DNA of 14,109 nucleotides from Coriobacteriia bacterium (lineage in GTDB: Bacteria > Actinomycetota > Coriobacteriia > Anaerosomatales > SLCP01). The notes beneath the pieces are model-generated. The model did not search any database. It had not been told where the DNA came from and worked only from the letters and a program-made list of their open reading frames with translations. Where the stretch lies: assembly GCA_007125735.1 (NCBI GenBank), contig SLCP01000136.1, forward strand, positions 1-14,109, written 5' to 3'. Shown here one piece after another: positions 6,409 to 13,046 of this stretch (positions are counted from its first letter, which is position 1; each line of letters opens with the position of its first letter). The position numbers were made by a program, and so were the translations under genes.

Positions 6409-8814
6409 TCATGCCGTGGCGTTGGCTTCTCTGCCCAGGTAGCGCAGTACGACGATGGCGACATCGTCACCGATGTCTCCGCCCGTGTGGCGTTCGGCTT
6501 CCGCGATGAGGGCGTCGACCACGGCCTGGGGCCCTCGGTCCGAGGAGGACTCCACGATACGGCCCACACGCTCCTCGCCGAGGAGAACGGAACCGTCGCG
6601 CGCTTCGATGAGACCGTCGCTGAAGAGCACGACGAGCGTGTCGGGCGTCAGATCGATCCCGAACTCGGTGAACGATGCATCCGGTACGACGCCGAGCGGC
6701 GGGAACCGCTCGAGGTTGTGCTCGATGCACTGGCTTTCGATGCATATGAAGGGCGGCGGGTGGCCCGCGCAGACCATCGTGAGACATCCGCTGCGCATGT
6801 CGATCGTCCCGTACACGGCCGTGATGAACCGGCTTTCGTCGATCTGAGAGGCGATGGCGGCGTTGGCGGAGGCCATGACGTGTGCAGGACGGTGGTCTTG
6901 GTATGCAAACGCCCGCACGGTGCTCTTGGCGAGCGCGGTGAGAGTCGAGGCCTCGAGCCCCTTGCCGGACACGTCGCCGAGTACGAACGCCACGGTCTCC
7001 TCGGCCACCTCGAAGACGTCGTAGAAATCGCCTCCGATGCGCGCGAGCTCGGCTGCCGAGCGATAGGCGTGCGCTATCTCCAGACCGGGCACCTCGTCGG
7101 GCAGGGAGAGCAGGGCAGCCTGGAGGGTATCGGCGATCGCTCGCTGCGATTCGAAGAGCCGGGCGCTCTCGATGGCGACCGTGATCGACTTGGCGAGCGT
7201 GTCGGCGAACGAGAGCTCGGCCGCAGAGAAGCGGTGCGGGGCCGAGTGGTAGTTGTAGTAGACGATACCGAGGACCGACCCGCGTGACCTGAGCGTCAAT
7301 CCGAGAAGGGCTCGTACGTCCCACCTGCGCAGCGCGTCACGGGCGACACACGGCTCTACGTGCACGTCGGGACACGCGAACACGCTTCCCTCGTCGAGGG
7401 GCGTCCAGGGTCCTTCCTCGGCGGACGGGTCGCCGGGGAATCGGTCGCGGTGCGCCACGAGCCAGGTGTCGTCACGGTGCGTGAACACGACCGCGCTGTC
7501 GGCGCCGAGCGCGCGGGCTCCTCGGTCGGCGGCGATGCGAAGGACCTCGGACACGTCCGAACTCGCGTTCATCGCCGCGTCGATCTCGGTCACGGCTTCG
7601 GTGAGGTCTCGAGACCGGCGCAGAGCCTCCTCCTCGGCCTTGCGGTCGTCGATCTGCTCGAAGGTCGCGATGAAGTGCAGCGGCGCTCCCTCGGCGTCGT
7701 GGAGCAGAGTCCGAGCGGCCTCGACCCACACGATAGATCCGTCCTTTGCGATCAACCGCTTGTCGATTCGATACTCATCGACCTCAGCGTTCACGAGGCG
7801 CTCGATACGTGCGCGTTCCCGTGGCCGGTCTTCGGGATGCGTGATCTCGTCGGGCCGGAGGTACTCGAGTTCATCGGCCTGATATCCGGTGATGCCGAGG
7901 AGGCGGTCGTTGAAGCGCATCCACTGACCGTTCAGGTCGATGTGTGCCATGCCGGTGGCCGCTTGCTCGAACGTCGCCCGGAACCGCTCCTCGCTCTCGG
8001 ACAGTTCGCGGGTCACGCGTTTGAGGTCGCCGAAGAGCACGTCGAAGGGGCGCACGAGCACCGTCTCGACGACGGCCCGGTACAGGAGGAAGAACGTCGC
8101 GATCTTGAGCACGTGGCCGATGAGGTTCCAGATCGCCTCCGGGTCCGTGTAGAGGGTGAAGCTGAGTTCCGACGCGATCGCGGTGACGATCGCCGCCGAG
8201 AGGAGCAGGTAGACCTCGCGCGGGAACGCGTCACGGTATACGCGTACGGCGATGAGCCCGACCAGCATCGCCGCCGAGATGGCGTACTCGCTGTAGATCT
8301 TGAAGGGGGTGAGGCCGACACCTTCCACGAATGCCGCCGGGAAGACGTCGAAGACGAACACGCTTGCAAGCAATGCTGCGGTAGCGACGGCGAACCCGGC
8401 AAGCACGGCTGGGGCCGATACTGTCCGCCGCGCATACGCGGGTGCGATGACGAGCGCTGCCGCCTGTAGGTAGCGGGCGATGAGCCACAACTGGGTAGGC
8501 AGGTTCGCGTCAGCGTCGGGGAACACACCCATCCCGCTGTATGCGAGCGTGTGCAACACGTCGACGCACGCAGCCGCGAAGAACCCCACGCCGAGGACGA
8601 CCAGGTATCCGGCATCGAAAAAGCGCCGCAGGTTCCAGGTGATCATGAACATGCCCGCGGCTATCGCGACGGCGAAGATCTCGACGAGAGAGTGGAACAG
8701 GAGGTAGCCGTGGATGTAACGAACGGCTACGAGCGCTGCCGTGACGGCCACGGCGACGCCGGCGTAGAGCGACCACGGGGTGCGCCGGTCGTGAGCGGCG
8801 GCGGGTCCGTCCAT
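6409..8814 (-). CDS. MASE3-PAS-GAF-SpoIIE (PP2C) sensor phosphatase
   Basis: This 801-residue protein is a membrane-bound signalling phosphatase of the RsbU/SpoIIE type, which typically dephosphorylates an anti-anti-sigma factor. Residues about 15-250 form a multi-helix sensor resembling MASE3, with its typical D-V-L-H-T-L-A-Y-S-G-M-G-V-F and L-P-T-Q-L-W-L-I-A-R-Y-L segments. A PAS domain follows at about 273-390 (ERFRATFEQAATGMAHIDL, ending FIATFEQIDDRK), then a GAF domain at about 405-555. The PP2C domain spans about 575-793 and keeps the metal-binding motifs IGGDFYD (D596), LGDVSGKG (D614), FSDG (D733) and GDDVA (D783/D784), so it should be active. The start is the ATG at 8814, because AGGAGGA lies just upstream; an in-frame ATG at 8841 has no such site. 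No anti-sigma or STAS gene is next to it, so its target must be encoded elsewhere. It stands alone, divergent from the radical SAM operon. Confidence 0.9.
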   Translation of the reverse strand: MDGPAAAHDRRTPWSLYAGVAVAVTAALVAVRYIHGYLLFHSLVEIFAVAIAAGMFMITWNLRRFFDAGYLVVLGVGFFAAACVDVLHTLAYSGMGVFPDADANLPTQLWLIARYLQAAALVIAPAYARRTVSAPAVLAGFAVATAALLASVFVFDVFPAAFVEGVGLTPFKIYSEYAISAAMLVGLIAVRVYRDAFPREVYLLLSAAIVTAIASELSFTLYTDPEAIWNLIGHVLKIATFFLLYRAVVETVLVRPFDVLFGDLKRVTRELSESEERFRATFEQAATGMAHIDLNGQWMRFNDRLLGITGYQADELEYLRPDEITHPEDRPRERARIERLVNAEVDEYRIDKRLIAKDGSIVWVEAARTLLHDAEGAPLHFIATFEQIDDRKAEEEALRRSRDLTEAVTEIDAAMNASSDVSEVLRIAADRGARALGADSAVVFTHRDDTWLVAHRDRFPGDPSAEEGPWTPLDEGSVFACPDVHVEPCVARDALRRWDVRALLGLTLRSRGSVLGIVYYNYHSAPHRFSAAELSFADTLAKSITVAIESARLFESQRAIADTLQAALLSLPDEVPGLEIAHAYRSAAELARIGGDFYDVFEVAEETVAFVLGDVSGKGLEASTLTALAKSTVRAFAYQDHRPAHVMASANAAIASQIDESRFITAVYGTIDMRSGCLTMVCAGHPPPFICIESQCIEHNLERFPPLGVVPDASFTEFGIDLTPDTLVVLFSDGLIEARDGSVLLGEERVGRIVESSSDRGPQAVVDALIAEAERHTGGDIGDDVAIVVLRYLGREANATA

Positions 8815-8817
8815 GAA

Positions 8818-8824
8818 TCCTCCT
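8818..8824 (-). promoter_or_regulatory. Ribosome binding site that sets the phosphatase start
   Basis: The minus strand reads AGGAGGA, three bases before the ATG at 8814. It is a near-perfect Shine-Dalgarno sequence and lies inside the longer open frame that begins at 8841, so it argues for the shorter protein. Confidence 0.75.
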
Positions 8825-8890
8825 GGGGGAAAGGTCAACATATCGTGTCACGCGCGCGCCGCAGGTTCAACACCGATCGGAGCATGGTCT

Positions 8891-9673
8891 ATGCTTGACA
8901 CGCGGCGCGCTCGTCAGGTGTGCGCCGCTGCCGTCACGCGCTACTGGAGTGGAGAGCCGGTGCTGTCGTTCGATACCGTGGTGCTCGGCGAGGGGCAGGT
9001 GTTCCCGTGCCGCACGTGCCGCCCCGGGACCTCCGCCGTCGAGTACGCGCCCCTTGCCGAGGTGACGGACCGCATAGCCGCCGCGCTGCAGGCGGCTCCG
9101 GCGACCGGCATCCTACTCGCGGGACCCGAGCCTATGGGCCACCCGGCGCTGCCCGAGATCGTCCGCTTCGCCGCGGCGCAGGGCGCTGCTCGCATCGGTC
9201 TGCAGACCGGAGCCGGCGCCCTCGCGCACGGCCAGAACGCTCCCGGCTCGATCGCGACCGGCGTACGCCTCATCGAGGTGCCGCTCCTGGGCGCCGATGC
9301 AGCCGAGCACGATGCACGCTCTCGCACGCCCGGCGCGTTCGACGCGGCGCGCGCGGGTGTGGCGCGCTTCCGCGAAGCCGCCGCTGCAGCGGGCGACCAC
9401 GTCGTCGTGCGCGGGCGGCTCGACGTGTGTGCGCACACCGCCGCCTCCCTTCCGGCTACCGTCGCGACCTTCGCGGAGTGGGGCGCGTCGAGCGTCGTGC
9501 TCGAGGCCACCGGCCCGCTTGCGCGGTCCGACCTCGCCTTCGTGCGCGCTGCGTGCGAGACGGGGACGGTCAACCGGGTCTGGGTCGCCGTGCGCGGCGT
9601 CGCCCCCGACACGCTCGGCCCTGACGCGCTGCACGCGAGCGACGTCGTCGAGTGCCGGGGAGGCCGGACGTGA
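8891..9673 (+). CDS. Radical SAM-like protein with an incomplete cysteine motif
   Basis: This 260-residue protein looks like a divergent radical SAM barrel; I do not recognise a named family. Residues 36-43 read QVFPCRTC, where CxxxCxxC would be expected: C40 and C43 are present but the first cysteine position is Q36. Next, LLAGPEPMGHPALPEIVRFA (75-94) matches the GGEP strand plus the following helix of radical SAM enzymes. Residues 128-160 (I-E-V-P-L-L-G-A-D-A-A-E-H-D, then G-A-F-D-A-A-R-A-G-V) match the substrate-loop region that in true members reads V-S-L-D-G-x-x-x-x-x-H-D. The remaining cysteines C11, C180, C222 and C255 are scattered. ATG 8891 has CGGAG at 8878-8882 upstream; GTG 8960 with GGAG-rich sequence before it is a shorter alternative. 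Its stop overlaps the next gene by 4 bp, so it is probably a partner of that B12/radical SAM protein. An unrelated TIM-barrel protein remains possible. Confidence 0.6.
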   Translation: MLDTRRARQVCAAAVTRYWSGEPVLSFDTVVLGEGQVFPCRTCRPGTSAVEYAPLAEVTDRIAAALQAAPATGILLAGPEPMGHPALPEIVRFAAAQGAARIGLQTGAGALAHGQNAPGSIATGVRLIEVPLLGADAAEHDARSRTPGAFDAARAGVARFREAAAAAGDHVVVRGRLDVCAHTAASLPATVATFAEWGASSVVLEATGPLARSDLAFVRAACETGTVNRVWVAVRGVAPDTLGPDALHASDVVECRGGRT

Positions 9674-10947
9674 GCGCGCCCGCACTCAAGGTCGCCCTCG
9701 TGGGCGTCAACTCGGTCGGCTACCGTTCGCTCGCCCTCGCGTACGTACGCGCCTACGCGCAGGCCGAACCGCGGCTCGCTGGCGATGTGGGCTTCATCAC
9801 GCTCGACCTCGACGTGAGCGTCGATCCGTGGTGGATCGCCTACCGCCTCGCCGGCCTCGAGCCCGATGTCGTGGGCTTCTCGGTCACGTGCTGGAACGCC
9901 CGGGCTGTCTACGAGACGTGTCGGCTTCTGCGCGCCGTGCTTCCCGAGTGCCGCATCGTGCTCGGCGGTTCGGAGGTCGGTCCCGTGGCCGAGGAGGTCG
10001 TTCGCGCGAACCCCGCGGTCGATGCCGTCGTGCGCGGGGAGGGGGAGGAGAGCTTCGCCGAGCTCCTCCACGCCATCCGCAAGGGGCGCGCGCTGTGGCG
10101 CGTCGATGGGGTGACCGCGCGCAAGGACGGGGAGCCTGCGAGCGCTCCGGACCGCGGTCTCATCGCCGATCTCGACCGCGTACCCTCGCCCTACCTGAGC
10201 GGTGTCTTAGAGCCGTTCGACGGCGGCGCCTACATCGAATCGTACCGCGGGTGTCCACACCGGTGCGGCTACTGCTATGAGGGTAAGGGCTCGCAGCGCG
10301 TGCGCTCGTTCTCGCGCGAGCGCGTCGAGGCCGAGATCGAGCGGATCGCGACCGCACCGGGCGTGCGGTCCTTCTCCTTTATCGACCCGGTGTTCAACCT
10401 CACGTCCGAGCGCCTTGCGTGGCTCAGCGACGCCCTCGCTCCGTACGCCGCGCGCGGCACGCGCCTCCACACCATCGAGGTCGACATCGAGCGCATCGGT
10501 CCGGCCGAGGCAGCGCTGCTCGCCCGCGCCGGGGTCGCCTCGGTCGAGACCGGCCCCCAATCGGTCGGCGCTCGCGCGCTCGAGGTGTGCCGCCGCTTGT
10601 TCGACCGCTCGAAGTTCGAGGCCGGCGTCGCGGCGCTCAAAGCCGAGAGCATCGGCGTGGAGTGCGATCTCATCATCGGCTTGCCGGGAGATACGCCCGC
10701 AGACGTGCTCGAGGGCATGCGCTTCGCCGCCGATCTCGACCCGGGGACCATACAGATGTCGACCCTCCACGTGCTTCCCGGCACGGATCTGTGGCACCAT
10801 GCCGAGGAGCTCGGCATGGTGCACGACCCCGAGCCGCCGCACGAGGTGATCTCGACCGCCGAGATCGGCTTTGCCGACCTCCGCCGTTTGGAGGTCCTCG
10901 GCAGCGCACTCATGGACCACTACCGCGCGCGTACGCCGCGCACGTAA
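9670..10947 (+). CDS. B12-binding domain/radical SAM protein
   Basis: This 425-residue protein has an N-terminal cobalamin-binding-like Rossmann domain at about 7-135 (K-V-A-L-V-G-V-N-S-V-G-Y-R-S-L-A-L, then LEPDVVGFSVTCWNARAVYE, then VLGGSEVGP and V-V-R-G-E-G-E-E-S-F). The radical SAM core runs from about 187 to 380, with a complete CPHRCGYC motif (C195, C199, C202) for the [4Fe-4S] cluster that cleaves S-adenosylmethionine. Later landmarks are E-T-G-P-Q-S (293-298) and D-L-I-I-G-L-P-G-D-T (333-342). The domain lacks a DxHxxG motif, as in the BchE-like subgroup. The closest family I can name is the DUF4080-type B12/radical SAM proteins, which usually carry a longer C-terminus than the short stretch here (PPHEVISTAEIG to the end). 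GTG 9670 overlaps the preceding stop. The substrate is unknown; methylation or a ring/carbon rearrangement are both plausible for this superfamily. Confidence 0.85.
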   Translation: MSAPALKVALVGVNSVGYRSLALAYVRAYAQAEPRLAGDVGFITLDLDVSVDPWWIAYRLAGLEPDVVGFSVTCWNARAVYETCRLLRAVLPECRIVLGGSEVGPVAEEVVRANPAVDAVVRGEGEESFAELLHAIRKGRALWRVDGVTARKDGEPASAPDRGLIADLDRVPSPYLSGVLEPFDGGAYIESYRGCPHRCGYCYEGKGSQRVRSFSRERVEAEIERIATAPGVRSFSFIDPVFNLTSERLAWLSDALAPYAARGTRLHTIEVDIERIGPAEAALLARAGVASVETGPQSVGARALEVCRRLFDRSKFEAGVAALKAESIGVECDLIIGLPGDTPADVLEGMRFAADLDPGTIQMSTLHVLPGTDLWHHAEELGMVHDPEPPHEVISTAEIGFADLRRLEVLGSALMDHYRARTPRT

Positions 10948-10961
10948 GAGGAGGCATCAAG

Positions 10962-12128
10962 ATGTACGGTGTATCCAAGCGGGCCGAGGTGATCAGGCCG
11001 TTCGTCGTGATGGACGTCGTCGCACGCGCCAAGGAGCTCGCGGCGGCCGGTCACGACATCGTCCGGCTCGAGATCGGCGATCCGGACCTGCCCACTCCGG
11101 CGATGATCACGCGCGCCGCAGAGGCGGCGATGGAGTCGGGCGACACCGGCTACACGCAATCGGCCGGTCTGCCGGACCTGCGAGACGCGATATCGGCGCA
11201 TTACGCATCCGCGTACCACGGCGTGACGGTCGACCCGGCCGACATCGTCGTCACGCAGGGGACCTCGCCGGCGATGCTCCTCGTGTTCGGGGCGCTCCTC
11301 GATCCCGGCGACGAGGTCATCATCTCCGATCCGTGCTACCCGGCGTACCCCAACTACGTGAACTTCCTCGGCGGGGTGCCGGTCCCACTCCGCGTCCGTG
11401 CGGAGGAGGGCTTCCGGTACCGCCCCGAGGAGGTCCGCGCCGCCATCACGCCGCGGACCCGCGCCATCATGGTCAACTCGCCATGCAACCCCACGGGCAC
11501 CGTGCTCCCGCCCGAGGACCTCGCGGCGCTCGCGGCGATCGCCGAGGAGACGGGCGTGTGGATCGTGAGCGACGAGATCTACCACGGTCTCGATTTCTCA
11601 GGGGCGAGCCGCTCGATCCGCGAGTTCACCGATCGCGCGTTCGTGCTCAACGGCTTCTCGAAGGCGTACGCGATGACCGGATGGCGCCTCGGCTACCTCA
11701 TCGCGCCGCGCGCGTTCGTGCGCCCGGCCGAGAAGATCCAGCAGAACTTCTTCTTGTGCGCGAACCATTTCGTGCAAGTCGCAGGCACGGTCGCGCTCAC
11801 CGAGGCCCAAGGCGAGGTGGCTAAGATGCGGGAGACCTACGACGAACGCCGCCGCTACCTCGTTCCCGCCTTGCGCGACGAGGTCGGCCTGCGGATCGAT
11901 GCCGAGCCCACCGGTGCGTTCTACGTGTTCGCCGACGCTTCTGCGTGGGGTACCGACTCGCTCGATATGTCCCGCCGCATTCTCGAAGAAGCGCACGTCT
12001 CGTGTGCTCCGGGCGTGGACTTCGGGCCGGGCGGGGAGGGCTTCTTGCGTTTCAGCTACGCGACCTCGCTCGACCGGCTGAGAGAGGGCGTCTCCCGTCT
12101 CGCAGCTTGGGGAGCCGGGCACTCCTGA
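10962..12128 (+). CDS. PLP-dependent class I aminotransferase
   Basis: This 388-residue cytoplasmic enzyme belongs to the aspartate/aromatic aminotransferase fold (type I). Visible features are the substrate-side motif T-G-Y-T-Q-S-A-G-L-P-D-L-R at 62-74, N176 in NSPCNPTG, D204 and Y207 in SDEIYH, and the Schiff-base lysine K234 in GFSKAYAMTGWRLG. R242 (phosphate) and R363 in FLRFSYA (substrate carboxylate) are also present. All catalytic residues are there and the length is normal. ATG 10962 has a strong AGGAGG at 10949-10954, seven bases upstream, and only 14 bases separate it from the preceding stop, so it is probably co-transcribed with the radical SAM pair. Aspartate, alanine, aromatic or other amino acids could be substrates; the sequence alone does not decide, so no gene symbol is given. 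Confidence 0.9.
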   Translation: MYGVSKRAEVIRPFVVMDVVARAKELAAAGHDIVRLEIGDPDLPTPAMITRAAEAAMESGDTGYTQSAGLPDLRDAISAHYASAYHGVTVDPADIVVTQGTSPAMLLVFGALLDPGDEVIISDPCYPAYPNYVNFLGGVPVPLRVRAEEGFRYRPEEVRAAITPRTRAIMVNSPCNPTGTVLPPEDLAALAAIAEETGVWIVSDEIYHGLDFSGASRSIREFTDRAFVLNGFSKAYAMTGWRLGYLIAPRAFVRPAEKIQQNFFLCANHFVQVAGTVALTEAQGEVAKMRETYDERRRYLVPALRDEVGLRIDAEPTGAFYVFADASAWGTDSLDMSRRILEEAHVSCAPGVDFGPGGEGFLRFSYATSLDRLREGVSRLAAWGAGHS

Positions 12129-12139
12129 GTCCGGCTCCC
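12110..12139 (+). terminator. Hairpin over the aminotransferase stop codon
   Basis: GGGAGCCGG (12110-12118) pairs with CCGGCTCCC (12131-12139), and ACT/AGT (12121-12123 and 12128-12130) can extend it inward past a small bulge. It spans the TGA at 12126-12128. No T-rich run follows, so it may end transcription inefficiently or only protect the mRNA 3' end. Confidence 0.45.
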
Positions 12140-12204
12140 GGCCCCGTGACGCTGTTCGGCGCAGGGAAGCCGTTCGTCAACCGCTCGTCAGATGGGTCTG
12201 TCGT

Positions 12205-12233
12205 TTCGCCTTCTCGCCGCCGATGCGTATACT
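12205..12233 (+). promoter_or_regulatory. Probable promoter of the PHP-domain gene
   Basis: TATACT at 12228-12233 is a near-consensus -10 box, with a weak TTCGCC at 12205-12210 as a possible -35 after a 17-base spacer. It lies in the 198-bp gap between the aminotransferase and the PHP gene and would give a leader of about 85-90 bases. The rest of this gap holds no gene; only the hairpin at 12296-12317 stands out. Confidence 0.5.
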
Positions 12234-12295
12234 GTACGAGTCGCTTCGCGGCGGCGGCATGGATGTTGCTCATCTCACTGCAACGTCTGGTTATA

Positions 12296-12317
12296 CCTTC
12301 GGGCGCAGCCCGGAAGG
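12296..12317 (+). promoter_or_regulatory. Leader hairpin that includes the PHP gene's ribosome binding site
   Basis: CCTTCGGGC (12296-12304) pairs with GCCC-G-GAAGG (12308-12317), with one bulged G and a GCA loop. The 3' arm supplies part of the ribosome binding site GAAGGGGG (12313-12320), which is six bases before the TTG start at 12327. Folding could therefore limit translation. It is too simple to assign to a known riboswitch class. Confidence 0.45.
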
Positions 12318-12326
12318 GGGCTTCTC

Positions 12327-13046
12327 TTGAGCGAGTGTTGGAGCAAGGCGGATCTACACATCCACTCGAACCACAGTGATGGGCTCGCACGTATCCCCGA
12401 GATCATGGACCACGTCCAGGAGAACACCGACCTGAGCGTGATCGCCATCACCGACCACAACACCATCGAGGGCGCGCTCTTCGCCAAGGCGCTCGAGGAC
12501 ATGTACGACTTCGAGGTCATCGTCGGCGAGGAGATATCGTCGCGCTCTGGTCACGTCATCGGCCTCTTCCTCGAGGAGCACATCCCCGCAGGCCTGAGCG
12601 TCTCCGAGACCATCGCGCGCATCAGGGAGCAGGACGGCATCGCGATGATCCCGCACCCGTTCTCCAACCAGGGTGTGTTCGGTCCCTTCGGCCGCAACAT
12701 GTTCCGCGAGGCCGTGAACGATCTCGCGTTCCACGCGCTCGAGGTCTACAACTCGATCCCGTACCTCGGCTGGGCGAACCGCGTAGCGGCCAAGATGTTC
12801 GCCGGCGGCAACGGCATCGCGGCGACCGGCGGCTCCGACGCTCACGTCCTCCAGGGCATCGGCACGGGCTTCACGCGCTTCAAGGGCACGACCGCGGCCG
12901 ACCTCCGTGCGAGTATCGACCGCTTCGAGACGCGCGCCGAGACCGGCCGAGGAGGACTCGGCCTTGCGCTCCGCTACGCGCGCAGCATCCGCAAGATCCG
13001 TCGGCAGCACGTGTGGAACTGGGAGCGCTGCGAGGCGCGTCAGTAG
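12327..13046 (+). CDS. PHP-domain metal-dependent phosphoesterase
   Basis: This 239-residue protein is a stand-alone PHP-domain hydrolase. It shows all nine expected metal ligands: H11, H13 and D18 in DLHIHSNHSDG, H44 in TDHNT, E68 in GEEIS, H76 in SGHVIG, H110 in IPHPF, and D171/H173 in GSDAH. This matches TrpH/YciV-like enzymes, which remove phosphate from nucleotide ends, but without their extra inserted domain. Substrate and pathway are not shown by the neighbours. The start TTG 12327 is chosen because GAAGGGGG lies six bases upstream and the protein then begins just before the first PHP motif; the in-frame ATG at 12192 is upstream of the likely promoter. A basic tail (R-Y-A-R-S-I-R-K-I-R-R-Q-H) follows the domain. 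The 3' end overlaps the convergent chelatase-like gene by 7 bp. Confidence 0.85.
   Translation: MSECWSKADLHIHSNHSDGLARIPEIMDHVQENTDLSVIAITDHNTIEGALFAKALEDMYDFEVIVGEEISSRSGHVIGLFLEEHIPAGLSVSETIARIREQDGIAMIPHPFSNQGVFGPFGRNMFREAVNDLAFHALEVYNSIPYLGWANRVAAKMFAGGNGIAATGGSDAHVLQGIGTGFTRFKGTTAADLRASIDRFETRAETGRGGLGLALRYARSIRKIRRQHVWNWERCEARQ

Noticed and set aside
7360..8469. 369-codon plus-strand open frame inside the phosphatase gene
   Set aside because: It is the antisense of well-supported MASE3/PAS/GAF sequence and shows no domain.
8866..8895. Possible promoter TTCAAC-18-TATGCT before the radical SAM-like gene
   Set aside because: The TATGCT would overlap the ATG at 8891, so transcription would begin after the chosen start; it would fit only if the start were GTG 8960.
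12192..12326. Upstream in-frame ATG extension of the PHP protein by 45 residues
   Set aside because: It starts before the likely -10 box, lacks a ribosome binding site, and the added residues are Arg/Cys-rich and unlike PHP proteins.
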